NCBI RefSeq assembly: GCF_006376675.1
Contig: NZ_VEWK01000005.1
Coordinates: 219,807-283,806, forward strand
DNA from: Brucella pecoris
Lineage (GTDB): Bacteria > Pseudomonadota > Alphaproteobacteria > Rhizobiales > Rhizobiaceae
Direction of reading: 5' to 3'
DNA: 64,000 nucleotides
In this document: positions 8,301-15,407 of the stretch, in pieces
Position numbering within the stretch: the first letter of the stretch is position 1
How the letters are laid out: every line of letters starts with the position of its first letter
Notes under the pieces: model-generated
Seen by the model: the letters and a program-made list of their open reading frames with translations, nothing else
Databases searched by the model: none
Told to the model about the DNA's origin: nothing
Position numbers and translations under genes: made by a program

Positions 8301-9716
8301 ATGAACAAGATCAACACAACGCCAAAGCCGAAACTGCTCACCGTCAGCGAGGCGAAAGCGCTCGACCTGCCACGGATGACAGAACTGTTCACCGCTCACC
8401 TCAATCCGGGTCAGCTTCACTTCATGAAGTTGCTCGGTTTTCACAAGGTGAAGATCGAACGTGCCGAAGGCATGTATTATTACGACCAGAACGGGCGCTC
8501 AATTCTCGACTTCTTCGGCGGTTTTGGATCGCTGGCTTTCGGTCACAATCATCCGCGTATTCTGGAAGCACGCCGCCAATTCCAAGAAGAAATGCGTCAC
8601 GAGATCGCAATCGCCTTCATGTCGCAATATGCGACCGCGCTCGCTTATGATATTGCGGCCTGCTCGCCGGGCGATCTCGACATGGTGTTTCTGGGGTCTT
8701 CCGGTTCAGAGGCAATGGAGGCCGCGATCAAGGTGGCAGAGCGTGCTGCCGGTCCGAAAAAGCCCAAGATCGTCTATGCGGAAAATTCGTTCCACGGCAA
8801 GACCAAGGGCGTCCTGTCCATCACGGATGGTGGGCTATATCGTGGTGAATTCAAGCTTGTCGATAATACCCTGCGTGTGCCCTTCGGTGATATCGCGGCT
8901 ATTGAGAACGCATTCCGCTCCGACCCTGAAATCGGGGTGATCGTGCTTGAAACTATGCAAGGCGGTGGCGGCATCATTCAGGCTGATGCACAGTTCTGGC
9001 AGAAGTTGCGCGGTCTTTGCGACCAGTATGGTGTGATCTGGGTTGCCGATGAAGTGCAATGCGGGCTGGGACGAACCGGGAAATTCTATGCTTTCGAGCA
9101 TTATGGCGTGATACCGGACGTCACCGCATTGGCGAAGTCGCTGGGTGGTGGAAAGACGGCCATGGCTGCGATGATTGCCCGCCGCGATATTTATATGAAG
9201 GCCTACGGCACGCCCAAGACGGCAATGATACATGCCATGGCGACCTTCGGCGGTATAGGCGAGGCCTGTATCACGTCGATTGAAGCCTTGAATGTCCTTT
9301 ATGATGAGCACCTGATCGATAACGCAGCCGATGTTGGGGATTATCTTCTGGACAGGCTGCATGAGTTGCAGAGCCGTTATCCTGCACTTTTGAAAGATGT
9401 GCGTGGCAAGGGAATGATGGTAGGGCTGGAGTTTCACGACTTCTCCCAGACCATGCCGGTCGTGCTGCGACCTGTTTTGGCGATGCTTGATGAAAAGCTG
9501 AAAGGTTCGCTTCCGGGTTTCATCGGCAGCCATCTGCTGCGCGATCATGGAGTTCTGGTCGCCTTTACCGAATATAATCGAAACGTCATCCGTCTGGAGC
9601 CGCCGCTGATCTGCGGGCGTGAACACGTGGATGCGTTCATCAAGGCGCTGGATGAGGTACTTTCACGTGGCATCGTCCGGATTGTGCGGGATTTCGTCAA
9701 GGCTCAGATCAAATGA
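8301..9716 (+). CDS. class III PLP-dependent aminotransferase
   Basis: 471 residues of the ornithine/acetylornithine/GABA aminotransferase fold. Visible are FLGSSGSEAMEAAIK (PLP phosphate cup, about residue 131), NSFHGKTKGVLS, the aspartate motif WVADEVQCGLGRTG near 250, and ALAKSLGGGK near 275 with the Schiff-base lysine. As last gene of the operon it could transaminate the keto sugar made by the DprE1-like oxidase, or make an amino-group donor compound. Neither is provable from sequence; class III enzymes more often act on omega-amino acids and polyamines, while sugar aminotransferases are usually class V/DegT. Confidence 0.8.
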   Translation: MNKINTTPKPKLLTVSEAKALDLPRMTELFTAHLNPGQLHFMKLLGFHKVKIERAEGMYYYDQNGRSILDFFGGFGSLAFGHNHPRILEARRQFQEEMRHEIAIAFMSQYATALAYDIAACSPGDLDMVFLGSSGSEAMEAAIKVAERAAGPKKPKIVYAENSFHGKTKGVLSITDGGLYRGEFKLVDNTLRVPFGDIAAIENAFRSDPEIGVIVLETMQGGGGIIQADAQFWQKLRGLCDQYGVIWVADEVQCGLGRTGKFYAFEHYGVIPDVTALAKSLGGGKTAMAAMIARRDIYMKAYGTPKTAMIHAMATFGGIGEACITSIEALNVLYDEHLIDNAADVGDYLLDRLHELQSRYPALLKDVRGKGMMVGLEFHDFSQTMPVVLRPVLAMLDEKLKGSLPGFIGSHLLRDHGVLVAFTEYNRNVIRLEPPLICGREHVDAFIKALDEVLSRGIVRIVRDFVKAQIK

Positions 9717-9727
9717 GCCGTTTCTGA

Positions 9728-11392
9728 TTACGGAACCAAGCCTGGACGAAGCAGCAAATCCCAACAGGGGTTCAAGGCGACGACGGTGCGATCTTGCAGC
9801 GCCTCGGCATATATTTTCTGCAAAGCGAGGCGGTTGGTCGTCGCCGGACATTTCGGGCGCAATATGCCGTCGGTTGCTTCCACAGCGGCTTTCGTTTCCT
9901 TGGACAGCACCGGGACTGTGCGGAAGGGATCTGCGCCGATCTGGATATGCCGTGTCGCGTCGCGATCCAGTATCCACGCAAACGGATTGACGAAGTCGAG
10001 CGACATGATGCTTTGCAGGTGGATGTTGTTTCTTGTCTCGAAGGCTTGCAAATCCTCCACCATCTGTTCTGCAGAAACGAGCCAGTACACCTGGAAATCG
10101 ATTTCTGAATAAAGCTGCCAGCTTGGGAGCTGACCCTTCGCCGCCAACGCGTCATAGGCTGCATTATTATCAGGGTAATGGGATTCGAAGAGCTCCGCTC
10201 GTTGCAGGAAATCACGCCGGGTCAACACTTGCCCCAAATTCTTCAATTCTGGGAGAGAGGGTTGAACATAAGTCGGGGCGACAGCAACTGCACGTAAGGT
10301 ACGATGCGCAACCTTGGTGAATGTCGGAATGACACAAAAGGCGGCCAGCACAACGAAGGCGATCTTGATCCTCTCGTCACCTGCTTTCACGCGCTGAAAG
10401 ATCATGAGCAGGATGGGCCAAAGGAATATGAATTCCTGGCTGCCGGTGTTCTGTGTTTCGAGGATGATGCCGCCGAGAAGCCCAATGGCAAGCCAGATCG
10501 AGCTTCGATCGAAGAGACGGCTTTGTTCGCCGGGTTGGTGCTGTTCATTCCAGAAAAGTACAAGAGTGAGGATCGCTGCCGGTAAAATGACATCGAGTTT
10601 CAGCGATATGACGGTAAGAAAACGCGAGAGCAGAGCCTCTTCGTTTAGCGCGATCAATGTCGTGATATCGCGAACATATGCGCTGATAATCCCGTTGTGC
10701 AGTTCGAGGAGAAGCAGAGCCGCGAGGGTCACGACGGTTGCCAGCGCGACATTGCGGATTGAGATGCGTCCCGCCAGGAACGCCGCCAGGCCGAATAAGC
10801 CGCCTGTAAGAAATCCGGTCACCTTCATCAAGAGCAGGGCAAGCATCGTTGCGGCGCAAAATAATGCGAGCTTCGTGCTGTTCCGCATGAACATCAGTCC
10901 ACATGTCAACACGTACAGCAGGAGCGATGTATGGCGGTTATATATGCCGAACCCGTCCAGTCCGGGATAGGGATAAAAGCTTTGTGTGTTGGCTGGAGAG
11001 ATCGCAAAAACCAGAAATGGAACGAGGAGAAGAAAGCCGATAGTCCTGTTATGAGACCGAAGTTCGACCAATACGCATGCCATTAGAGGTGCTGCTATGG
11101 CGAGTATGGACCATTGGACGAGCAATAACGGTTGTGCGTTCGGGAATAATGACTGTCCCCATGCGAGCAGATAATAACCAAGAGGCCCGACCGGCGTTGA
11201 AAAATCGACATTGGGAATCTGGCCTGTTTTGATGCGCTGTGCAGCATCGAAATAGATGTAGCTATCCCAATACATAGCCCCGATTGGGGCACTGAACCTG
11301 AATGACAAAAGGGCGATCAGCAGAACGAAAACGCAAATCAGCCAGAACCAGGGAGAACATAAGAGTGAAGGTCTGACCGATCTGAAGAACAT
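9728..11392 (-). CDS. polytopic membrane protein, GT-C glycosyltransferase-like
   Basis: 554 residues with about 10-11 membrane helices and a soluble C-terminal domain of roughly 190 residues. Right after the first helix is an outward loop with MYWDSYIYFDAAQRIKTGQ and then NVDFSTPVGPLGYY, the acidic first-loop layout of GT-C enzymes such as GT39/PMT and ArnT. GT-C enzymes take the sugar from a polyprenyl phosphate outside the membrane, so this is the natural terminal transferase for the neighbouring operon, with which it is convergent (12 bases between stops). Acceptor unknown. The start at 11392 has GGGAG nearby. Hypothetical membrane protein is the cautious name. Confidence 0.65.
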   Translation of the reverse strand: MFFRSVRPSLLCSPWFWLICVFVLLIALLSFRFSAPIGAMYWDSYIYFDAAQRIKTGQIPNVDFSTPVGPLGYYLLAWGQSLFPNAQPLLLVQWSILAIAAPLMACVLVELRSHNRTIGFLLLVPFLVFAISPANTQSFYPYPGLDGFGIYNRHTSLLLYVLTCGLMFMRNSTKLALFCAATMLALLLMKVTGFLTGGLFGLAAFLAGRISIRNVALATVVTLAALLLLELHNGIISAYVRDITTLIALNEEALLSRFLTVISLKLDVILPAAILTLVLFWNEQHQPGEQSRLFDRSSIWLAIGLLGGIILETQNTGSQEFIFLWPILLMIFQRVKAGDERIKIAFVVLAAFCVIPTFTKVAHRTLRAVAVAPTYVQPSLPELKNLGQVLTRRDFLQRAELFESHYPDNNAAYDALAAKGQLPSWQLYSEIDFQVYWLVSAEQMVEDLQAFETRNNIHLQSIMSLDFVNPFAWILDRDATRHIQIGADPFRTVPVLSKETKAAVEATDGILRPKCPATTNRLALQKIYAEALQDRTVVALNPCWDLLLRPGLVP

Positions 11393-11520
11393 GGAACCCC
11401 GCTCCCTGCTGCGCTGTGCGCAAAAATACCCTGCAAAACCTAAAAACTACTGAAATAGCCGACAGGGTGCCGGGCTCGGTATAAACTTGCAAAGCAACAA
11501 ATGAGGATGAGGCGTTCCAG

Positions 11521-11641
11521 AAAAGAGAACGCCCACTGCACTGGGAGGAGGAGTGTGCAGTGGGCGGATCTGTAAAGCGCGATTGGGAGGAGGAGTATCG
11601 CGCTTTGCGCTCGGTTTTTGGGAGGAGGAGTAAAACCGAAC
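11521..11641 (-). ncRNA. cuckoo-type (ar14/suhB-like) anti-Shine-Dalgarno small RNA, copy 1
   Basis: Read on the minus strand this is three consecutive hairpins. Stems in plus coordinates are 11611-11618/11632-11639, 11574-11583/11597-11606 and 11531-11541/11555-11565 (8, 10 and 11 bp). All three loops are the same 13-mer, ACTCCTCCTCCCA, the complement of an extended Shine-Dalgarno sequence. The last stem is followed by GTTCTCTTTT, a plausible end. A promoter sits at 11648-11676. RNAs with such CUCCUCCC loops are known in alphaproteobacteria (cuckoo/ar14 RNAs; CcsR in Rhodobacter). Expression and exact ends are inferred. Confidence 0.82.
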
Positions 11642-11647
11642 AACGTG

Positions 11648-11676
11648 AAAATAGGAACACGAGCGGCCGCTTACAA
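11648..11676 (-). promoter_or_regulatory. sigma70-type promoter of small RNA copy 1
   Basis: On the minus strand TTGTAA (11676-11671) and TATTTT (11653-11648) are separated by 17 bases. Start of transcription is predicted near 11641, exactly where the first hairpin begins. The -35 box overlaps the stop codon of the leader reading frame at 11671-11799. Confidence 0.6.
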
Positions 11677-11799
11677 GGGGCAATGCTGCAATGCAGATAT
11701 GCATTTTTGGGTAGCTGAAAAAGAAACCGCCCCGCAGCGGTCTAGCGCGCTGGGGCGGTACTCCCTCCTCCAAGTGGGACGAACAATAACCGTGCTCAT
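11671..11799 (-). CDS. possible 42-residue leader peptide upstream of small RNA copy 1
   Basis: A short frame begins MSTVIVRPTWRREYRPSALD and ends at TAA 11673-11671. It contains GGAGGAGGGAG (11771-11761) inside the reading frame and runs through the terminator at 11718-11759. GGGGG lies about 12 bases before the ATG, a poor ribosome site. I do not recognise the peptide. It might be an attenuator leader peptide, or the frame may be incidental and the transcript act as RNA. The second copy at 12037-12231 shares W/F-x-x-R-x-Y-x-x-S-A. Confidence 0.3.
   Translation of the reverse strand: MSTVIVRPTWRREYRPSALDRCGAVSFSATQKCISALQHCPL
11718..11759 (-). terminator. terminator of the leader before small RNA copy 1
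   Basis: Minus strand ACCGCCCC-AGCG, loop, CGCT-GC-GGGGCGGT, then TTCTTTTT. The arms are 11759-11752 and 11733-11726 with an inner AGCG/CGCT pairing. The purine-rich GGAGGAGGGAG lies directly before the left arm. The same element, with a compensating base-pair change, occurs on the plus strand at 12125-12165. Confidence 0.75.
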
Positions 11800-11821
11800 G
11801 TAGAAAGCAACCCCCTAATAG

Positions 11822-11861
11822 AACTACATAAATTTCAGAAATTACTGAAATATATGTAGTT
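11822..11861. promoter_or_regulatory. long AT-rich dyad between the two leader modules
   Basis: AACTACATAAATTTCAG (11822-11838) and CTGAAATATATGTAGTT (11845-11861) are inverted repeats of 17 bases with one mismatch, around a 6-base centre. It lies about 25 bases before the minus-strand leader ATG and about 175 before the plus-strand one. It could be a two-sided operator or a transcript stem. No factor is recognised. Confidence 0.5.
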
Positions 11862-12036
11862 AATGAGGCAATGGTCTTTCGATTTCCACTTTCTGACAAG
11901 GCGGTGAAGAGCATATTGCAAGGCCGAAATGCACCAAATCTTTATCAATTCTCACAGAGAGGGCTGTGAACGCGTAAAGGTTTGATTGATCAGCGAATTC
12001 TCAACCATTGGGTGATATTGTTCACCGGATTTTCGA

Positions 12037-12231
12037 ATGTTTACGAAGATTGTCTATTTATTTTCGCTGGGGCTGTGGGTAAGTTCCACCATCTTCTTCG
12101 ATTGGGGCTTTCGGAGGAGATACGCCGCCTCAGCGCGTTCATTCGCTGCGAGGCGGTTTCTGTTTGGCTTGTTGAAACTGCATATCAGCAATGCAAGCTT
12201 GTTGATTGAGAGGGCAGGTCGGACGAAGTAA
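12037..12231 (+). CDS. possible 64-residue leader peptide upstream of small RNA copy 2
   Basis: The frame begins MFTKIVYLFSLGLWVSSTIF, is hydrophobic for about 20 residues, then arginine-rich (FRRRYAASARSFAARR). It crosses GGAGGAG (12113-12119) and the terminator at 12125-12165, and its TAA lies within the -10 box of the following small RNA. No good ribosome site is seen; a small hairpin GGTGA/TCACC precedes it at 12011-12026. It mirrors the minus-strand leader, so either both encode short regulatory peptides or neither does. Not recognised. Confidence 0.3.
   Translation: MFTKIVYLFSLGLWVSSTIFFDWGFRRRYAASARSFAARRFLFGLLKLHISNASLLIERAGRTK
12125..12165 (+). terminator. terminator of the leader before small RNA copy 2
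   Basis: CCGCCTC-AGCG (12125-12135), loop, CGCT-GC-GAGGCGG (12144-12156), then TTTCTGTTT. It matches the minus-strand copy at 11718-11759 base for base in much of the stem, and where one arm changes C to T the other changes G to A, so pairing is kept. Confidence 0.7.
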
Positions 12232-12234
12232 TAA
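12206..12234 (+). promoter_or_regulatory. sigma70-type promoter of small RNA copy 2
   Basis: TTGAGA (12206-12211) and TAATAA (12229-12234) with a 17-base spacer; predicted start near 12241, two bases before the first hairpin. Same layout as copy 1. Confidence 0.6.
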
Positions 12235-12240
12235 AAACGC

Positions 12241-12357
12241 GTCCGGTTCACTCCTCCTCCCAGGAACCGGGCCCCAAGCGCGATACTCCTCCTCCCAATC
12301 GCGCTTACAGATTAAGCCCGCAATGCTCTCCTCCTCCCGAGCATTGCGGGCTTTTCT
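12241..12357 (+). ncRNA. cuckoo-type anti-Shine-Dalgarno small RNA, copy 2
   Basis: Three hairpins on the plus strand: 12243-12249/12264-12270, 12276-12284/12298-12306 and 12314-12328/12339-12353. Loops are ACTCCTCCTCCCAG, ACTCCTCCTCCCA and TCCTCCTCCC. The middle hairpin is identical in sequence to the middle hairpin of copy 1. The third stem is 15 bp and runs into CTTTTC, so it doubles as terminator. The family is the same as for copy 1; the two genes point away from each other about 600 bases apart. Confidence 0.82.
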
Positions 12358-12457
12358 ATATGCTGGTCACGTAATTTTTCAGACTGGAACGTATTGTTAG
12401 TTCCAGAATCGGAGCTAACGTTCCATTTTCCCTGTGCGTGCACTCCTGAGAGCTCGC

Positions 12458-12498
12458 CCGCCTCGCGCCCCTAAGCCCCCCGCCCAAACGCGAGGCGG
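12458..12498 (+). other. GC-rich hairpin with C-rich loop
   Basis: CCGCCTCGCG (12458-12467) and CGCGAGGCGG (12489-12498) pair perfectly around a 21-base loop containing CCCCTAAGCCCCCCGCCC, followed by TTCCTTTG. It lies 100 bases past small RNA copy 2, in a local GC island inside an AT-rich gap. It may end another small transcript whose start is not visible. From 12500 to 13198 I see no gene; the DNA is AT-rich with one small palindrome ATCCAA/TTGGAT at 12693-12707. Confidence 0.45.
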
Positions 12499-13198
12499 TT
12501 CCTTTGAGCGGAACCTCCCCAGATTCTGTATTCGAGTGATTCCAGCCGGAATTATTTCAACACGAAACTGGCCATATTCGAAGAAGCAAGAAAGCGATTG
12601 AAATATAGCTGTCGCTTTGTCGGGGGTATATTCATCGTTTGCGCTGGTGAAGTTGCTCAATGTGATCTGGTGAATTTTTTAATGCACATTGTTTATCCAA
12701 ATCTTGGATTGGTGCAGATAAAGCCTCGGCAGTTTTCCAATTAATCTACAAATGGGCGATCATTACAAAAAGCATACTTTAAAATGAATTATGATTAATC
12801 TCTCTATTTTCCTGGTACCTCAAGATATTTTGTGGCTGTAACTAAATAAAAATATATTATAAAATTATAATACATTACGCTGGGTCATATTTGATTGAAA
12901 TTTAAGTTTATATTCTCTGCAGTGTCTTCTGTGGAAGGATGAAGAAACGACAATTTTCGATGGAAATATTCGTTTATAATCAAGGGCAGGCTGAGTCGTT
13001 TCCGAACTGGAGGGGCTTCGGTTATTCATGCGGGCACAATGTTGCGTTCTGTACCCGAAGGCTGATTCCAGGCCTGATAGCTGTGTCCTGATCGTCAAGA
13101 AGACTGGTTGTTCCAGCAATCGGGACCGCTCAGGCTCAGAAATTAACCATCTGTTAACCATTGCGCATATAGACCGGATAAACCGTTTTTTAACCAAG

Positions 13199-13927
13199 AT
13201 GAATCAAGTGCTAACACAGTCCCGTCCAATCCGCTTGAAAGGGAGATCCTTTCTTGCGCTGGTGCTCTCGCCTGAACTGCCGCTCGATGGCTGGCTCGAC
13301 AAGCTGGATGATCTCGCAGCACGTTCAGTAGGGTTTTTTCTAAATCGTCCGATCGTTCTCGATCTGGAGAACATTTCGATTGAGCGCCCGCAACTGGTTC
13401 AGTTGCTTGAAGATCTGGTTAGTCGCGGTGTCTGGATTACGGGTTTCGAAAATGCGCGACCTTCTCTGCTAGGCCCCGGCATGCCGCCGGCGATGCGTGG
13501 CGGACAGCCGGCCGCAGATTTCGATCCGGAAATTGCCGAGTCGAAACCGCAAGAGAGAACCCCGTCCGCGCCCACAGCGGTGCAACTCGTCAAGGCCGTT
13601 CCTTCCATGATCGTTACCGAGCCCGTTCGGTCCGGCCAGTCCATCTATTTTCCTGATGGCGATGTAACGATCGTCGGTTCTGTTGCATCTGGCGCAGAAG
13701 TGGTGGCTGGCGGCTCGATCCACGTCTACGGCGCATTGCGCGGTCGCGCGATGGCTGGGACCGCGGGAAATGCCGACGCACGCATTTTTTGTCGCAAGAT
13801 GGAGGCAGAGCTTGTCGCTATCGACGGTCTCTACAAGACGGCCGAAGACATGGAGAGCAGATTGCGCGGGCAGGCCGTGCAGCTTTGGCTTGATGGCGAC
13901 TACATGATGGCCGAAACGCTGAATTAG
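13199..13927 (+). CDS. minC: septum site-determining protein MinC
   Basis: 242 residues. MinC inhibits FtsZ polymerisation away from mid-cell. The N-terminal domain (1-105) includes SFLALVLSPELPLDGWLDKL; a proline-rich linker at about 115-145 joins it to the C-terminal beta-helix domain with GQSIYFPDGDVTIVGSVASG and GSIHVYGALRGRAMAG, which binds MinD. The ATG at 13199 gives normal MinC length; the frame is open further upstream but that part is not MinC-like. Stop is followed at once by a palindromic repeat and 250 bases later by minD. Confidence 0.95.
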   Translation: MNQVLTQSRPIRLKGRSFLALVLSPELPLDGWLDKLDDLAARSVGFFLNRPIVLDLENISIERPQLVQLLEDLVSRGVWITGFENARPSLLGPGMPPAMRGGQPAADFDPEIAESKPQERTPSAPTAVQLVKAVPSMIVTEPVRSGQSIYFPDGDVTIVGSVASGAEVVAGGSIHVYGALRGRAMAGTAGNADARIFCRKMEAELVAIDGLYKTAEDMESRLRGQAVQLWLDGDYMMAETLN

Positions 13928-14030
13928 AGCGCATCCCGAAAAGTGTGAAACGGTTTTCGGAACAAGATGCGCGTAAAAGCAAAAAGATAGAGCATTTCCA
14001 AATGATTCAATCGAAACGGGAAATGCTCCA
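13926..14030. repeat. Bru-RS-like palindromic intergenic repeat, copy a
   Basis: About 105 bases starting AGAGCGCATCCCGAAAAGTG, with GAAACGGTTTTCGG in the middle and GAGCATTTCC/GGAAATGCTC arms at the far end. The same units recur at 15264-15365, 17519-17625 and 40459-40553. They resemble the Bru-RS palindromes described in Brucella. It overlaps the minC stop codon. Between it and minD (14031-14179) are further small dyads and the minD ribosome site. Confidence 0.75.
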
Positions 14031-14179
14031 GTACGTCCTTCTCAAAGGTTTCTGCCTTGAGAGAAACCAAGATTGACCGAGATGTCAGGCACTTTTGAGT
14101 GCTGCGAAAGAAAAGCAGAGCATTTCAATTCCCGGGTAACGGATGCTCTGGAGGCGCGCGGGAGATACAGGAGACAAAT

Positions 14180-14995
14180 ATGGCAAAAGTAATTGTTGTA
14201 ACTTCCGGCAAGGGTGGCGTTGGCAAAACGACATCAACTGCTGCAATCGGCGCTGCGCTGGCGCAACGCGGCGAGAAGACCGTCGTTATCGACTTCGATG
14301 TCGGTTTGCGTAACCTGGACCTCGTCATGGGGGCAGAACGTCGCGTTGTGTTTGATCTGGTGAATGTCATTCAGGGCGACGCAAAGCTTCCGCAGGCTCT
14401 GATCCGCGACAAGCGCCTCGAGACGCTGTACCTGCTGCCTGCCTCCCAAACGCGCGATAAGGATAATCTGACTACCGACGGTGTCGACCGGGTCATGGAA
14501 GACCTCAAGAAAGAGTTCGACTGGATCATTTGCGATAGCCCGGCGGGAATCGAGCGCGGCGCTACGCTCGCCATGCGCCATGCGGATATGGCTGTGGTTG
14601 TGACGAACCCCGAAGTGTCGTCCGTGCGTGACTCCGACCGTATCATCGGCCTTTTGGACGCAAAAACGCTCAAGGCTGAGCGGGGCGAGCGCGTGGAAAA
14701 GCATCTCCTGCTGACCCGTTATGACCCGGTGCGCGCAGAGCGCGGCGACATGCTGAAGGTTGATGACGTTCTCGAAATTCTGTCCATCCCGCTTCTCGGC
14801 ATCATTCCGGAAAGCCAGGACGTTCTGCGGGCATCCAATATTGGTTCGCCCGTGACACTTGCCGATCAGCGCAGTGCGCCTGCATTGGCTTATCTCGACG
14901 CAGCCCGCCGTCTTGCCGGCGAAGAAGTGCCGATGACTGTTCCATCCGAAAAGCGCGGCCTTCTGGGTAAACTTTTCGGAAGGAGAGCGGCATGA
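14180..14995 (+). CDS. minD: septum site-determining ATPase MinD
   Basis: 271 residues. Deviant Walker [11 protein letters not shown] at residues 9-18, [14 protein letters not shown] switch region, and [12 protein letters not shown]alker B. The C-terminal [14 protein letters not shown] is the amphipathic membrane-targeting helix. MinD recruits MinC to the membrane and oscillates with MinE. Start 14180 is preceded by AGGAGA at 14169-14174. The last four bases overlap minE (ATGA), so the two are translationally coupled. Confidence 0.97.
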   Translation: MAKVIVVTSGKGGVGKTTSTAAIGAALAQRGEKTVVIDFDVGLRNLDLVMGAERRVVFDLVNVIQGDAKLPQALIRDKRLETLYLLPASQTRDKDNLTTDGVDRVMEDLKKEFDWIICDSPAGIERGATLAMRHADMAVVVTNPEVSSVRDSDRIIGLLDAKTLKAERGERVEKHLLLTRYDPVRAERGDMLKVDDVLEILSIPLLGIIPESQDVLRASNIGSPVTLADQRSAPALAYLDAARRLAGEEVPMTVPSEKRGLLGKLFGRRAA

Positions 14996-15261
14996 GCCTG
15001 TTTCGTTTCTTCAGCAAACCTGCCTCCGCGCCGCAAGCGCGTGAACGGTTGCAGGTTCTGCTTGCCCATGAAAGGGCGTCACACGAACATTCCGATCTTG
15101 TTGCGGTGCTGCGGGAGGAAATTCTCGCCGTCATCGCCAAGCATATCCAGATCGATCGCGACAAGGTCAGCGTGAAAATGGACCGGCGTGACCAGATGTC
15201 GACACTCGAAGTCGATATCGAACTTCCGCTGAAAACCAAAGCGAAGGTGCGGGCAGCCTGA
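14992..15261 (+). CDS. minE: cell division topological specificity factor MinE
   Basis: 89 residues. The start MSLFRFFSK is the membrane-binding segment, [14 protein letters not shown] the anti-MinCD helix, and [14 protein letters not shown] part of the dimerising beta domain. MinE stimulates MinD ATPase and sets the pole-to-pole oscillation that keeps MinC from mid-cell. Length and order (minC-minD-minE) are standard. Confidence 0.96.
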   Translation: MSLFRFFSKPASAPQARERLQVLLAHERASHEHSDLVAVLREEILAVIAKHIQIDRDKVSVKMDRRDQMSTLEVDIELPLKTKAKVRAA

Positions 15262-15263
15262 TT

Positions 15264-15365
15264 AGAGCGCATCCCGAAAAGTGTGGAACGGTTTTCGGAC
15301 AAGATGCGCGTTGAAACAAAAAGTTAGAGCGCTGATCTGATTCAATCAGATCGAAACACGCTCTA
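15264..15365. repeat. Bru-RS-like palindromic intergenic repeat, copy b
   Basis: Begins two bases after the minE stop with AGAGCGCATCCCGAAAAGTG and ends ATCGAAACACGCTCTA; the last third is a stem CTGATTCAATCAG. First half nearly identical to copy a, so the min genes have a copy after minC and another after minE. Confidence 0.75.
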
Positions 15366-15407
15366 ACACCAATCTTGCGGATAGCCAGAAAGATGGAGGG
15401 AAAAACC

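Noticed and set aside
11521..12357. Repeated CTCCTCCTCCC units as a possible CRISPR array or simple tandem repeat
   Set aside because: The repeats are hairpin loops flanked by different complementary stems, on both strands, with no regular spacer length and no cas genes.
12386..12422. EcfG promoter from GGAAC and CGTT near 12.4 kb
   Set aside because: Spacing is 28 bases, far from the required 16-17; the sequence is better explained by small inverted repeats.
12415..12660. 81-residue minus-strand frame in the AT-rich gap
   Set aside because: Its last third is the GC-rich hairpin read backwards (repeated Arg/Gly), no good ribosome site, no recognisable domain.
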